From: Bryobacterales bacterium
GTDB taxonomy: Bacteria; Acidobacteriota; Terriglobia; Bryobacterales; Bryobacteraceae
DNA length: 64,000 bases
NCBI GenBank assembly: GCA_016789905.1
Contig: JAEUQC010000030.1
Span: forward strand, 1-64,000
Reading direction: 5' to 3'
The notes beneath the pieces are model-generated. The model was not told where the DNA came from. It saw nothing but the letters and a program-made list of their open reading frames with translations, and searched no databases. This document shows, in pieces, positions 37,409 through 45,495 of the stretch. A program made the translations under genes and the position numbers. Positions within the stretch are counted from its first letter, which is position 1, and every line of letters begins with the position of its first letter.

Positions 37409-37453
37409 AGTGTGGACGCCGAGGGGTTGCGCCCTTGTCGCATTGGAGGCCGG

Positions 37454-38815
37454 ATGAAAGGCCTGGCGCTGTTGGCGGGGCTTTGCTGCTGGGGCGGGCC
37501 GGTGGAGTTCCGCTTCGTCGCTTCGGAGTTGGCCAACCTGACGTTTCAGTTGGACGCGATGGCAGGGATGGGCGAGGCCGAGGGCGAGGCGTACCGGGCA
37601 CTGTGGCGGCAGGAACTGCGTTGGGACCGAGAAGACGATTGGCAACTCGAACGGTGGAAGAGCCTGCGGCGGCGGCAGAAGACGAGACTGGAACCGGGCA
37701 GGAGCGGCGCACCGGTGCGCGCGGTGGCATGGCCGCCGAACTACGCGGGGTACTATGGCCAAGAGTTGGGGCTGGACCAGGATGTGCGGATCGCCGGGCT
37801 GCAGGCTGGATCGGAGAAAGACTATGGCAGACGGCTGCGACGGCTGCTGGAGCGGCGGGAAGCCGACGGACTGGTCTCCGTGGTGAAGCACTTCCGTCCG
37901 CGGTTTGGGCGCTTCTGGCAGACCGAAGCGCTGGGGCAATTGCGGCCGAAGGCACTGCAGTTCGAGGCGCTGGTGCGCAAGCATGATATCGCGGCTCTGG
38001 CGGAGCGGTTGGCGGTGTTCAGCGAGTCAAAACTGGGACCAAGGCGGGAAGCGTGGTTCTACCTGATTGCGCATCCGGCGCGATTCGGCAAAGCCACGGT
38101 GGCGACGATGCTGCGGAACCACGCACCGGTGGAACTGCTGGAGAGCGAGACACCGGAGGAGCGGCTGGCGGTTATCGTCCACGAACTGGTTCACTACTTC
38201 TATGACCGGGCGCCGTTGGAGCGGCACATGGGGCTGATCGCAGAGTTCGAGGCGGCGACGCCGGCATGGCGGATGGCGGCGTATTCGTACCTGAACGAAG
38301 CGGTGGCGACGGCGGCGCAGGTACTGGTGGAGCGGCGACTGCGGACCGGCGCGGATTTCGGGCGGTGGACGGCGAGCCCCCGGAATGTGTACTCCCAGCC
38401 TTGGGTGGCGGCGCTTGGACTGGCCAGTTACCCGTTACTGGAACGCTGCCTGGAGGGCCAGTGCGGACTCTTCCATGGGTTCGCGGGACGGTATCTGGCG
38501 GCGGCGGAGACGGCGCTGGGCGAGCGGGTGGCGCACCCGCATTTTCTGCTGGCAAGCCGCGTTGTGTTGACGGCCGGGGACGAGTTGCGGGCGGCTTCCC
38601 GCCTATTCCGGGAGCGGGTGCCATCCATCATGCACGCCACGGGGTGGGAACAGTTGGCGCGGTTTCCAGGGTTGCCGGTGGTGGTGCTGGCGCGGGACGG
38701 CGAGCAGGCTCCGATGCTGGAACGGATCGGACCGGGAAGAAACGTGACCGTATTGACCGGGAAGACGGCGGAAGCGGTGGAGCAGGAAGTGGGACGGTTC
38801 GCGATGCGGCCGTAG
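37454..38815 (+). CDS. Exported protein with an HELVH metalloprotease-like motif
   Basis: 453 residues from ATG 37454, five bases after GGAGG. A short signal peptide (MKGLALLAGLCCWGG) precedes a helical N-terminal half. AVIVHELVHYFYDRAP around residue 240 has the zinc H-E-x-x-H core, and YLNEAVATAAQ about 45 residues later supplies a candidate third-ligand Glu, as in gluzincins. The C-terminal ~60 residues (VVVLARDGEQAPMLERIG...) form a separate small domain. No specific peptidase family is recognised. It starts 188 bases after bshA. Confidence 0.7.
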   Translation: MKGLALLAGLCCWGGPVEFRFVASELANLTFQLDAMAGMGEAEGEAYRALWRQELRWDREDDWQLERWKSLRRRQKTRLEPGRSGAPVRAVAWPPNYAGYYGQELGLDQDVRIAGLQAGSEKDYGRRLRRLLERREADGLVSVVKHFRPRFGRFWQTEALGQLRPKALQFEALVRKHDIAALAERLAVFSESKLGPRREAWFYLIAHPARFGKATVATMLRNHAPVELLESETPEERLAVIVHELVHYFYDRAPLERHMGLIAEFEAATPAWRMAAYSYLNEAVATAAQVLVERRLRTGADFGRWTASPRNVYSQPWVAALGLASYPLLERCLEGQCGLFHGFAGRYLAAAETALGERVAHPHFLLASRVVLTAGDELRAASRLFRERVPSIMHATGWEQLARFPGLPVVVLARDGEQAPMLERIGPGRNVTVLTGKTAEAVEQEVGRFAMRP

Positions 38816-38818
38816 TGA

Positions 38819-39307
38819 TTAGTTGCCGACTTCCTTGCTGGCGGCGGTGGCGGGTTCGGGGCCCCAGTTTTCGCGTATGACCATGGACTGATCGGAGTAG
38901 AAGCTGCGGCGGCCGCTGCTGTTGTAGTTTTCCGGGGTGACGCTGAGCGTATACCCCCCAGGGGTACCCTGCATCTGGAAGTTGTAGCCGGACTTTTTGC
39001 CTTTGGCCAGATCGCCGGGCAGGAGGTCCGCCGCGGCGGGGCCGGGATTGCCGCTGGGGGGCGGGCCGAGTTCCTGGAGCGTGACGGCGTATTTGCCGAA
39101 CTGGCTTTGGTACTGCGCCTGGGTGGTGTGAATGGAGCCGACCATACGAATGGCGGCGACTTCATTGGCCTGCATGATGGCGTTGTTGTACTTGGGAACG
39201 GCGATCAGCAGGATGATGAGAATGATCGCGACGACGATCATCAACTCCATCAGGGTGAAGCCACGGCGGGTAATCTGTCGGTTGACACGGAACTTGGGCG
39301 CAATCAT
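38819..39307 (-). CDS. Type IV pilin-like protein
   Basis: 162 residues. The class III leader is clear: RRGFTLMELMIVVAIILIILLIAVPKYNNA, with cleavage before Phe and the conserved Glu at +5. After the helix come QANEVAAIRMVGSIHTTQAQYQ and a Gly/Pro-rich loop, then a globular tail ending KEVGN. It would be processed by a prepilin peptidase and assembled into a pilus or pseudopilus. A similar but shorter gene lies 58 bases upstream on the same strand. No assembly genes are in the window. Confidence 0.88.
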   Translation of the reverse strand: MIAPKFRVNRQITRRGFTLMELMIVVAIILIILLIAVPKYNNAIMQANEVAAIRMVGSIHTTQAQYQSQFGKYAVTLQELGPPPSGNPGPAAADLLPGDLAKGKKSGYNFQMQGTPGGYTLSVTPENYNSSGRRSFYSDQSMVIRENWGPEPATAASKEVGN

Positions 39308-39317
39308 AACTAATCGT

Positions 39318-39328
39318 CTCTATTCTAG
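39318..39328 (-). promoter_or_regulatory. Putative -10 (CTAGAATAGAG) of the pilin gene
   Basis: TAGAAT (39322-39327 on the minus strand) lies 14 bases before the pilin ATG. The surrounding CTAGAATAGA is repeated before the hairpin upstream of the 40031-40747 gene (40839-40844). No clear -35 is seen. Confidence 0.35.
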
Positions 39329-39365
39329 TTGACGCGCGGGGCGGCGGTGGCGTTGAGAGATTCTT

Positions 39366-39767
39366 TCAGCGGGCGACGTCGTTGCCATCGGGGTCGCGGA
39401 CGATGAGCGTCTGGTCCGAGGTGAAGGCGCGGCCGCCGCGGGCCGCCTTTTCCGGCGTGGCGGTGATCAGATAGCCTTCGGGCGTGCCTTCCAGGACGAA
39501 GTTGTAACCGCTGTGATTGCCGGCGGCGAGTTTGGGCGACATGTGCCTGGCCAGTTCGGGGAGCGAGACGGCGAAGTTGCCGGTTTGACTCTGATACTGC
39601 GCCTGGGCGGTGTGGATGGTGCCAATCATGCGGATGACGGTGACCTCATTGGCATGGCGGCGGGCGTCCATCACGTTGGGCACGGCGACGCTCAAGATGA
39701 CGAAAATGATGGCGACGACGATCATGATTTCCATGAGCGTGAAGCCCCTGGAGTTGGTGGAACGCAT
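39366..39767 (-). CDS. Type IV pilin-like protein, second copy
   Basis: 133 residues, start ATG 39767 with AAGGGGCTCC upstream. Leader SRGFTLMEIMIVVAIIFVILSVAVPNVMDA is a standard pilin N-terminus. NEVTVIRMIGTIHTAQAQYQSQTG nearly repeats the neighbour's sequence, so the two genes are a tandem duplication that has diverged. The globular part is shorter and lacks the Pro-rich loop. Both may be minor pilins or alternative major pilins. Confidence 0.88.
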   Translation of the reverse strand: MRSTNSRGFTLMEIMIVVAIIFVILSVAVPNVMDARRHANEVTVIRMIGTIHTAQAQYQSQTGNFAVSLPELARHMSPKLAAGNHSGYNFVLEGTPEGYLITATPEKAARGGRAFTSDQTLIVRDPDGNDVAR

Positions 39768-40030
39768 ATTTTGGAGCCCCTTTCGACAGGGAAGACGGCG
39801 CTCCGGCGGGAAGCGTTGAGGCGGAATTGCGAAGAACCACGCGCCGATTGCGGCCCGTGCCTGCCCGGTGAATCGACATAGCGCGGGCAGGCGAGTGGCT
39901 GGATTCGATTTTCAAAGATCAGTTCCGGGTGGCTGGCGATGGTTGAATAAGGCCAACGGCCGAAGGGGGTTGTGGATTGCCGGTTTCGCTTTGGGCGGAC
40001 CGCGGAGCAAAGACGCTTGGCCGCGGGCGG

Positions 40031-40747
40031 TCAGGTGGCTTCGTCGCCGGTGTTCGTCTGGTGGCCGACTAGTTCGAGCGAATCCTTGTGAAAGACCTGG
40101 CGGTATAGCTCGACGACATTTTCAGTGACAGGGCCGTTGACGTTGAGCTTTTCGACGGGTTCGGCGGTTGCCTGAGGAGGGGCAACTTCATCGAGTTCAT
40201 TGATTTCGCGGGTGGGCGGAGTGGGTGCAGTGGCGGGCCAGGCCTTTTGCAGTTGGAGGAGGCGCCGCTGGATTTGATTGATGGCGCGAAGATTTTGCTG
40301 GGTGTCGCGGCGGAGTTCGGCGATGGTTCTGTTGCCGGTGAGGGCTTCCTGGGCGGCGATGGAGATTTCGAGGTCGCGGAGTTCGGGGAGGGAGCCGGCG
40401 ATGCGGGCGCCCTGGCGGACGAGTTCGCGATTGAAAATGGCGGATTCCATTTGTTTATTTCGATTGCTTTTCCATTGTAAATCGGCGATTTGGCGGACGA
40501 GAGCGAGTTCGGCATCGTCGGCGGGCCGGTACTTGGCGGCGAGGGAATCGTAGAGATGATAGAAGGCCTGGCGGTCCTCATTGGCGAGGCAGGCGGAGTG
40601 GGGCGGGAGGATGAGCTTGAGGACGGTGGCGCGCGCGTCCTGAGCGCTGGGACCGCTGGCGCATCGCTCCTTTTCCTCGATAGAAATGGGGCGATTGGAT
40701 TTGGCGGTGTTTTGATGAGCAGCACCGTTTTTCTTGAGCGGGTTCAT
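40031..40747 (-). CDS. Hypothetical hydrophilic protein
   Basis: 238 residues with AAGGAG seven bases before ATG 40747. It has a charged N-terminus, a helical middle (QAFYHLYDSLAAKYRPADDAELALVRQ, then LQWKSNRNKQMESAIFNRELVR) and a low-complexity Pro/Glu end. The middle resembles proteins I have seen repeatedly in acidobacterial genomes near mobile DNA, but I know no function. No signal or membrane segment. A strong hairpin lies in its presumed leader. Confidence 0.6.
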   Translation of the reverse strand: MNPLKKNGAAHQNTAKSNRPISIEEKERCASGPSAQDARATVLKLILPPHSACLANEDRQAFYHLYDSLAAKYRPADDAELALVRQIADLQWKSNRNKQMESAIFNRELVRQGARIAGSLPELRDLEISIAAQEALTGNRTIAELRRDTQQNLRAINQIQRRLLQLQKAWPATAPTPPTREINELDEVAPPQATAEPVEKLNVNGPVTENVVELYRQVFHKDSLELVGHQTNTGDEAT

Positions 40748-40770
40748 TGCGTTCTCCTTAGTGGAAATGA

Positions 40771-40826
40771 AAAGGCCCCGGGGACCGAAACCCTGCGATA
40801 GCGGGGTTTCGGTGGCCGGGGCCTTT
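40771..40826 (-). terminator. Strong hairpin in the leader of the 40031-40747 gene (attenuator-like)
   Basis: On the minus strand AAAGGCCCCGG and CACCGAAACCCC pair with the mirror arms GGTTTCGGT and CCGGGGCCTTT around a short loop, about 25 bp of stem. It is followed by TTTTCATTTCC and, 15 bases on, the ribosome site. A TAGAAT -10 candidate (40839-40844) lies just upstream, so the hairpin would form at the very start of the transcript. Confidence 0.6.
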
Positions 40827-40963
40827 GCTTCTATTTCTATTCTAGGGGGTTGGACGCAAGAGAAATTAATGGCGTCTTTTCTATTGTATTGAAAAGAAGG
40901 AAAATATAATTTTTAAAAATCTGTGACTCCTTTCAGGGCGGCTCGGTTTCCGGCAACGTCAGG

Positions 40964-41227
40964 GTGGGGAACAACTCGCGGCGTCCAAGGAAGGAGAGTC
41001 GCACGTCAGAGTGCACCAATATGCCGCCGGGTTGGGCGGTTGTCTTGCATATCGGCTCGGCGCCGAGTTTTCCGCCGCTATGGTCACCCTCGCGCGTGGT
41101 GCATTGGGGTGAGGGTGACGATTCTGACGCCACCACGGAGATCGATGGCCAGAGCGGGACGGGCGCCGGCGCCTTCTATCGTTTGGAGATCGCGCCGCTC
41201 CGGGTACAACCGGCGCGGTCCGGCTGA
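40964..41227 (+). other. Possible gene fragment, no credible start
   Basis: An open frame that is also open upstream (…DSFQGGSVSGNVRVGN) reads through WAVVLHIGSAPSFPPLW and HWGEGDDSDATTEIDGQ to RLEIAPLRVQPARSG and TGA. Composition looks like the C-terminal part of an extracellular beta protein. The 5' end runs into AT-rich DNA with no start. Low confidence. Confidence 0.25.
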
Positions 41228-41501
41228 AGGCCCTGGGCGCCCCTAATTCGGAGTCTCCAGCGGCCGTCAATCCGCCAACTGACCCCAGGGCTGCAATGAG
41301 ATGTTTGCTTCATTGTCAGCGGAATCTCAATTGAGAGATCGCGCGTGAAGCGCCAGGAATGCCGCCGGGCTCACGTTCCTGCGGTTGCCGATTATCAGCA
41401 GCTTGCCGATTGCTCGCTACACCGCCTCGATAATACGATCTTTGTTGAGGAAAGAGACAATACCGTTGTGGATCGCAGTTGTCTGCTCAATGTAGCTTCC
41501 G

Positions 41502-41981
41502 GTGGTTGCGTTCGGAACTGACTGGACCGTCCAGTTGCGCGGTGCCGGACCGATCCGGCTCGGGATGACGTTGCCGGAGGTCCGCCGAGTTATTGGTGAT
41601 CCGAAAGCGAACATCGAAGGCAACGAGCCCGCGGTTCCGCTCAATGAGTGCGCGTACCTCCGCAGTAATCGACTACCTTCAGGTCTCGGAATCATGTTCG
41701 AGAACTGGCGTGTCGTGCGGATTGACGTGTGGAAGAAAGGGATACGCACGGTCAGCGGCGCCGCGGTTGAAGACACCGAAGGCCGAGTCAAGCTTCTGCA
41801 CCCTGGGCGCATCACCGTTGAAGCGCATCACTACCATCCTGATGGTCATTACCTGAACTACTCAAGCACGGAACGCGCTGATCAGAGTTACGGCATGGTT
41901 TTTGAAACTGACGGCGCTAAGGTCACCTCGATCCGCACGGGAACACTGAAGGCTATCGCCCTGGTTGAAGGCTGCAGTTGA
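41502..41981 (+). CDS. Hypothetical protein
   Basis: 159 residues from GTG 41502, the only start between an in-frame TAG and the coding sequence. GPIRLGMTLPEVRRVIGDPKA resembles a short motif seen in small exported proteins (G-x-I-x-L-G-M-x-x-x-E-V), here without a signal peptide. YLRSNRLPSGLGIMFENWRVVRIDVW and YGMVFETDGAKVTSIRTG follow. The lack of a signal peptide suggests that the 5' end was lost. No function assigned. Confidence 0.5.
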   Translation: MVAFGTDWTVQLRGAGPIRLGMTLPEVRRVIGDPKANIEGNEPAVPLNECAYLRSNRLPSGLGIMFENWRVVRIDVWKKGIRTVSGAAVEDTEGRVKLLHPGRITVEAHHYHPDGHYLNYSSTERADQSYGMVFETDGAKVTSIRTGTLKAIALVEGCS

Positions 41982-42470
41982 TGGCGCTTTCGAGTTGCCG
42001 GCGGGCCGGGTTGCCGGAAACTGTTGTGTATCGGTTGGATCGCCGGCGATCCGGCATTGGGTTGGAAATGACGATCTTCGAAGTCACGAAGGACGTCGGC
42101 GACCGTTTGAACAGTTTTAGGAGTGCGCCAGCCTGTCGTCCACGGCCCCGCGAGGTTCCGAGGCTTTACTCCATCTCCACCGCTGGCGCAGCTTGCGGAC
42201 TTCGCGGTGCCGCTTTTAAACTGACCCCCAGGATAGATTCGAGCCGACAACCCAAATAGAATCAACAGGTTGAAGACTGAGCGGCAAATAGCCCCTTTGT
42301 TTTCAATGCGAAAATGTTTGGCTCCCCTTGGTGGATGCGTTTCGAGCTGCTCCATTGCAAATGCAGGGGTTTGCGGCAGTGTAAATCGTCACCACCTAAC
42401 CGCTGACTCGACGCCTGTAGTGCCCAAGTGGCTCTGTCGGCGTCATTTCCATTCCTCGAGAAGGCTTAAA
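41982..42470. other. Non-coding region, no supported gene
   Basis: 489 bp with several short frames of poor codon use. Base composition is nearer 55% GC than the flanking genes. No repeat or hairpin stands out. Possibly eroded mobile-element sequence next to the vapBC and IS region. Confidence 0.4.
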
Positions 42471-42896
42471 TCAGGGAGTCCGCAACCGAAGTGTGATTTC
42501 GTCGCCGCAAAGCGCATAGTGGCGGAGATTCCAGGAATAGATGGCCTCCGCCTTGGCCTTTGAGGCACATTGGGCGAGCATCGCGTCGTAGATTGCGCCA
42601 CCGACGATTCCCCTGGACGCCGCCTGTTCTAACGAGTCGGCATATTCATCGCCGTCAAGCGCAACGATGGAGAGCCGTTCCCGAATGTCCGCAATAAACA
42701 GCCTAGCCTGTTCGGCGCTGATTCGGTGCTTGCCCGGCATGCGCGTCAGCGTGGAATAGACTTCGGCAAGACTATGCGCGCCGCAGCATCCGATCGATTT
42801 GTCAAACCGAATGAACAACGCGAGGCTGGCTTGGTGGTGTACGTGGTCGCCGTAGAAAACGGGCACCAGCACGGAGGTGTCGAAGAATCCCTTCAT
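42471..42896 (-). CDS. vapC: PIN-domain ribonuclease toxin
   Basis: 141 residues. PIN-domain acidic residues are visible: FFDTSVLVPVFYGD at residues 4-17 (first Asp), GAHSLAEVYSTLTR around 39-52 (Glu), and GGAIYDAMLAQCA around 98-110 (Asp). VapC toxins cut tRNA or rRNA and are held inactive by VapB. The start overlaps the antitoxin stop by four bases (ATGA), the normal arrangement. Confidence 0.9.
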   Translation of the reverse strand: MKGFFDTSVLVPVFYGDHVHHQASLALFIRFDKSIGCCGAHSLAEVYSTLTRMPGKHRISAEQARLFIADIRERLSIVALDGDEYADSLEQAASRGIVGGAIYDAMLAQCASKAKAEAIYSWNLRHYALCGDEITLRLRTP

Positions 42897-43168
42897 TCGC
42901 TCTTTCCGAGATTTGCCAAATCGCGCTCTTCGCGGATCTGTGCAAGCATCTCATCGGTTGCGAAGGCGGAGAGGGGCTGCCCTGTGTAGAACACCCAGAC
43001 ACCATGTTCCTTCGTGAGCGGACCACTACCGCGGACCGGGCGCAACGTGATCTGCTCGCCTGTGGATTCGACTTCGAGCGTGTCGCCGGGTTCCAAATGC
43101 AGCTCTTCCCTCAGGGGTTTAGGAATCACTACACGACCCGCTTTATCAATGACAAGGCGCGTGTTCAT
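42893..43168 (-). CDS. vapB: AbrB/MazE-type antitoxin
   Basis: 91 residues. The swapped-hairpin AbrB fold is clear: RLVIDKAGRVVIPKPLREEL, then LEPGDTLEVESTGEQITLRPV. The C-terminal part (SAFATDEMLAQIREERDLA) is the toxin-binding tail. It should bind its own promoter with the toxin; a dyad lies directly upstream (43172-43207). Confidence 0.9.
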   Translation of the reverse strand: MNTRLVIDKAGRVVIPKPLREELHLEPGDTLEVESTGEQITLRPVRGSGPLTKEHGVWVFYTGQPLSAFATDEMLAQIREERDLANLGKSE

Positions 43169-43171
43169 TCT

Positions 43172-43213
43172 GGTACAATACTGTGGGTCAACCCATCAGT
43201 CAATACCATTATA
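43172..43213 (-). promoter_or_regulatory. Dyad operator and -10 for vapBC
   Basis: The segment 43172-43207 reads nearly the same on both strands: outer GGTA/TACC, an ACTG(A)TGGGT arm on each side, and a GGGTCAACCC centre. TATAAT on the minus strand (43208-43213) sits immediately upstream in the direction of transcription, so the dyad covers the transcription start. This fits VapB autoregulation. Confidence 0.55.
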
Positions 43214-43332
43214 TGCCACAGCGTCTGCCCGCTGCGACGTGCTGGGTGGAACCTGAGCGAGTCAGGCGATCGGTTCGGGCATTTGCGGACTTTCCAAACT
43301 CTTGATCTGATAATAGGAACTGCACTATTAGT

Positions 43333-43497
43333 ATGGATTCGCGCACAAAGACGCAAAACGGAGCCGCAAGCGAAGGCGACAATCCGGCCCCGGCCATCAG
43401 TGCGGACTTCCTTACCGGCAGCACGGAGACCGGCCTTGAGCGCATCCGCACCCGGCTTCTGGATCTCACTAACCTGACTTTCGCAGTTCAGGCGTAG
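43333..43497 (+). pseudogene. N-terminal fragment of a DUF4011-type helicase, cut at the IS boundary
   Basis: 54 codons from ATG 43333. The end reads TGLERIRTRLLDLTN, which is the start motif of large DUF4011/superfamily I helicase proteins (LLDLTxRNxLLNF). The match stops exactly where the IS begins (43473); the last residues LTFAVQA are IS sequence. The rest of the gene is absent beyond the element. Confidence 0.5.
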
Positions 43498-45495
43498 ATT
43501 TGGCGAAACTGAGGCGTTCGTCGCCTGGAAGCGATTGAAAGCAAAGAAGCGGTTTTTGAAAAACCGCACAGTGAAGACCTACCCTCTTTCCGAGGGACAG
43601 AGAATCTGGCATTCTGCGGGAGACTTGTTTCTCCGCGCAACCAATCGAAAAAAGGACGGCAAGGACCATCGCTATTTCAGCGTGGTGGAAAATCAGCGTG
43701 TCGCCGGTGGCAAGACGGTTCAAAGCACCGTGCTCTATTTGGGCGAAATCAATGACCAGCAGCAGGCGGCATGGCGCAAGACCTTGTCCGTGTTCGACGA
43801 GCAACAGCAATGCTACACGAATCTGAGCCTGTTCCCCGCTGATCGAGAGATACCGGCTGACGCAGTCGACAGCATTCAGGTTCGGCTGAGTGGGCTGGAG
43901 TTGCGCCGGGCTAGACCATTCGGAAATTGCTGGTTGGCCAGCGAGCTCTGGGATCAGTTGGACTTGCAAGAATTCTGGCGGTCGCGGCTGGGGACAGGAC
44001 GCGAAGCGGTGAGTTGGGAAAAGGTATTGCGGTTGCTGGTCGTCAACCGGCTTCTGGAGCCGGGCAGTGAGTTTCGTGTCCATCGGCACTGGTTCGTGGA
44101 AAGCGGCATGGATGTACTGTTGGAAGAGGATTTCAGTGTTGCCGGCAAAGACCGGTTGTACCTGTGTCTGGACCGGATTCTGGAGCATAAGGCGGAACTG
44201 TTTGTATGGCTGCGGCAGAAGTGGGCGGAGCTGTTTGCGGCCGATTTCGAGGTGCTTCTCTACGATCTGACGAGCACCTATTTTGAAGGCGAGATGGAGG
44301 GCAACGAGAAGGCCAGGCGGGGCTATTCGCGGGACCATCGGCCGGATTGCCTGCAGGTGGTGATCGCGCAGGTGGTGACTCCGGACGGGTTTCCGCTGGC
44401 CTACGAAGTGATGAACGGCAATACAACGGAGCAAAAGACGTTGGAGCCGCTTCTGGAAAGGATTGAGAAGGCCTATGGAAAGGCCAAGCGGGTATGGGTG
44501 ATGGACCGGGGGATTCCGACGGAGGCGACTCTGAAGATGATGCGGGCGCCGGAACGGCAAACCTGCTATCTGGTGGGCACGCCCAAAGGGCGGATGAAGC
44601 AGCATGAGACGAAGTGGCTGGATCTGCCTTGGCAGAAGGTGCGGGACTCGGTGGAGGTAAAGCTCTACGAGCACGAAGAGGAGTTGTATGTGCTGGCCCG
44701 CAGCGATGGACAGCAGGCCTAGGAGAATGCGATGCGGCGCAAGCGGATGGTACGGCTGTTGCGGAAACTGCGAGCGATGCGGCGCAGTCTGCCGGAGCGG
44801 GATCAGTTATTGTTGCGGATCGGAGCAGCGAAGAAGGAGGCGGGCCGGGCATTTGGGTTTGTCGAGATCGACCTGCCGTTGGTGCAGCAGGCGGTGACAC
44901 GGGAGACGTTTCGGTTTCGGGTGAATCGAGCAAAGCTGCGCGAGGCCGAGCAGCGCGATGGGCATTCCCTGTTGCGGACGAACCTGACGGGCGAGGATCC
45001 GGCGGTGTTGTGGGCACGCTATGTGCAGTTGACACAGATTGAAGCGGTATTTCGATCGTTGAAGAGTGAACTGGGGATTCGGCCCGTTTATCATCGGCTG
45101 GAACATCGAGTGGATGCGCACATCATGGTGGCGTTTTTGGCGTATTGTCTGCAGGTCACGTTGAAGAACCGGTTGCAGATTCATGCGCCGGGACTGACGC
45201 CGATGGCGGTGATGGAGAAACTGGGGACGATTCAGATGATCGATGTGTGGATTCCGACGCTGGATGGGCGGTTCCTCGTGCTGCCCCGTTATACGCAACC
45301 AGCGAAAGAACTGCAGGCGTTGCTGGAGAAGATCCAATTGGCGCTTCCGGCGCAACCGCCGCCGCGGATTACCGGCGTGGCGCCTTCGGTGCGGTCTGCT
45401 TGAGATCGTGGCATTTGTGGTGAAGACCTAGCCGGAGGCTTCGATGATTCTACGGGGGTTAGGTCTGTTTTGTGGCGCGAACTGCGAAAGTCAGG
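43473..45495 (+). mobile_element. IS1634-like insertion sequence, 2023 bp
   Basis: Terminal inverted repeats CCTGACTTTCGCAGTTC at 43473-43489 and, inverted, at 45479-45495 match over 17 bases. CTAA flanks it on both sides (43469-43472 and 45496-45499), a 4-bp target duplication. It contains one transposase frame with a single internal stop. Confidence 0.85.
43535..45403 (+). pseudogene. IS1634-family DDE transposase with one in-frame TAG
   Basis: One continuous phase from 43535 (or a TTG at 43625, MFLRATNRKKDGKDHRYFSV, which matches the usual start) to 45403. The catalytic residues are visible: YDLTSTYFEG (first Asp), VMDRGIPTEA (second Asp) and IEAVFRSLKSELGIRPVYH (Glu). A TAG at 44720-44722 interrupts it between DGQQA and ENAMRRKRM; no frameshift occurs. 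Without that codon the protein would be about 590-620 residues, normal for the family. The catalytic Glu lies after the stop, so the truncated product should be inactive unless the codon is read through. Confidence 0.85.

Larger units (their letters stand above)
40748..41501. other. Largely non-coding region with a hairpin and a possible gene fragment
   Basis: 754 bp. It holds the hairpin (40771-40826), an AT-rich block (40850-40922), and a plus frame 40964-41227 whose translation has a plausible protein-like centre (WAVVLHIGSAPSFPPLWSPS, then VHWGEGDDSDATTEIDGQSG). That frame lacks a credible start and may be a fragment. Nothing is seen from 41230 to 41500. Confidence 0.4.

Noticed and set aside
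41277..41500. Regulatory RNA or riboswitch
   Set aside because: No recognisable conserved fold or flanking gene that would suit a known class.
43333..43497. Intact small gene before the IS
   Set aside because: The last codons are IS sequence and the remainder matches the start of a much larger protein family.
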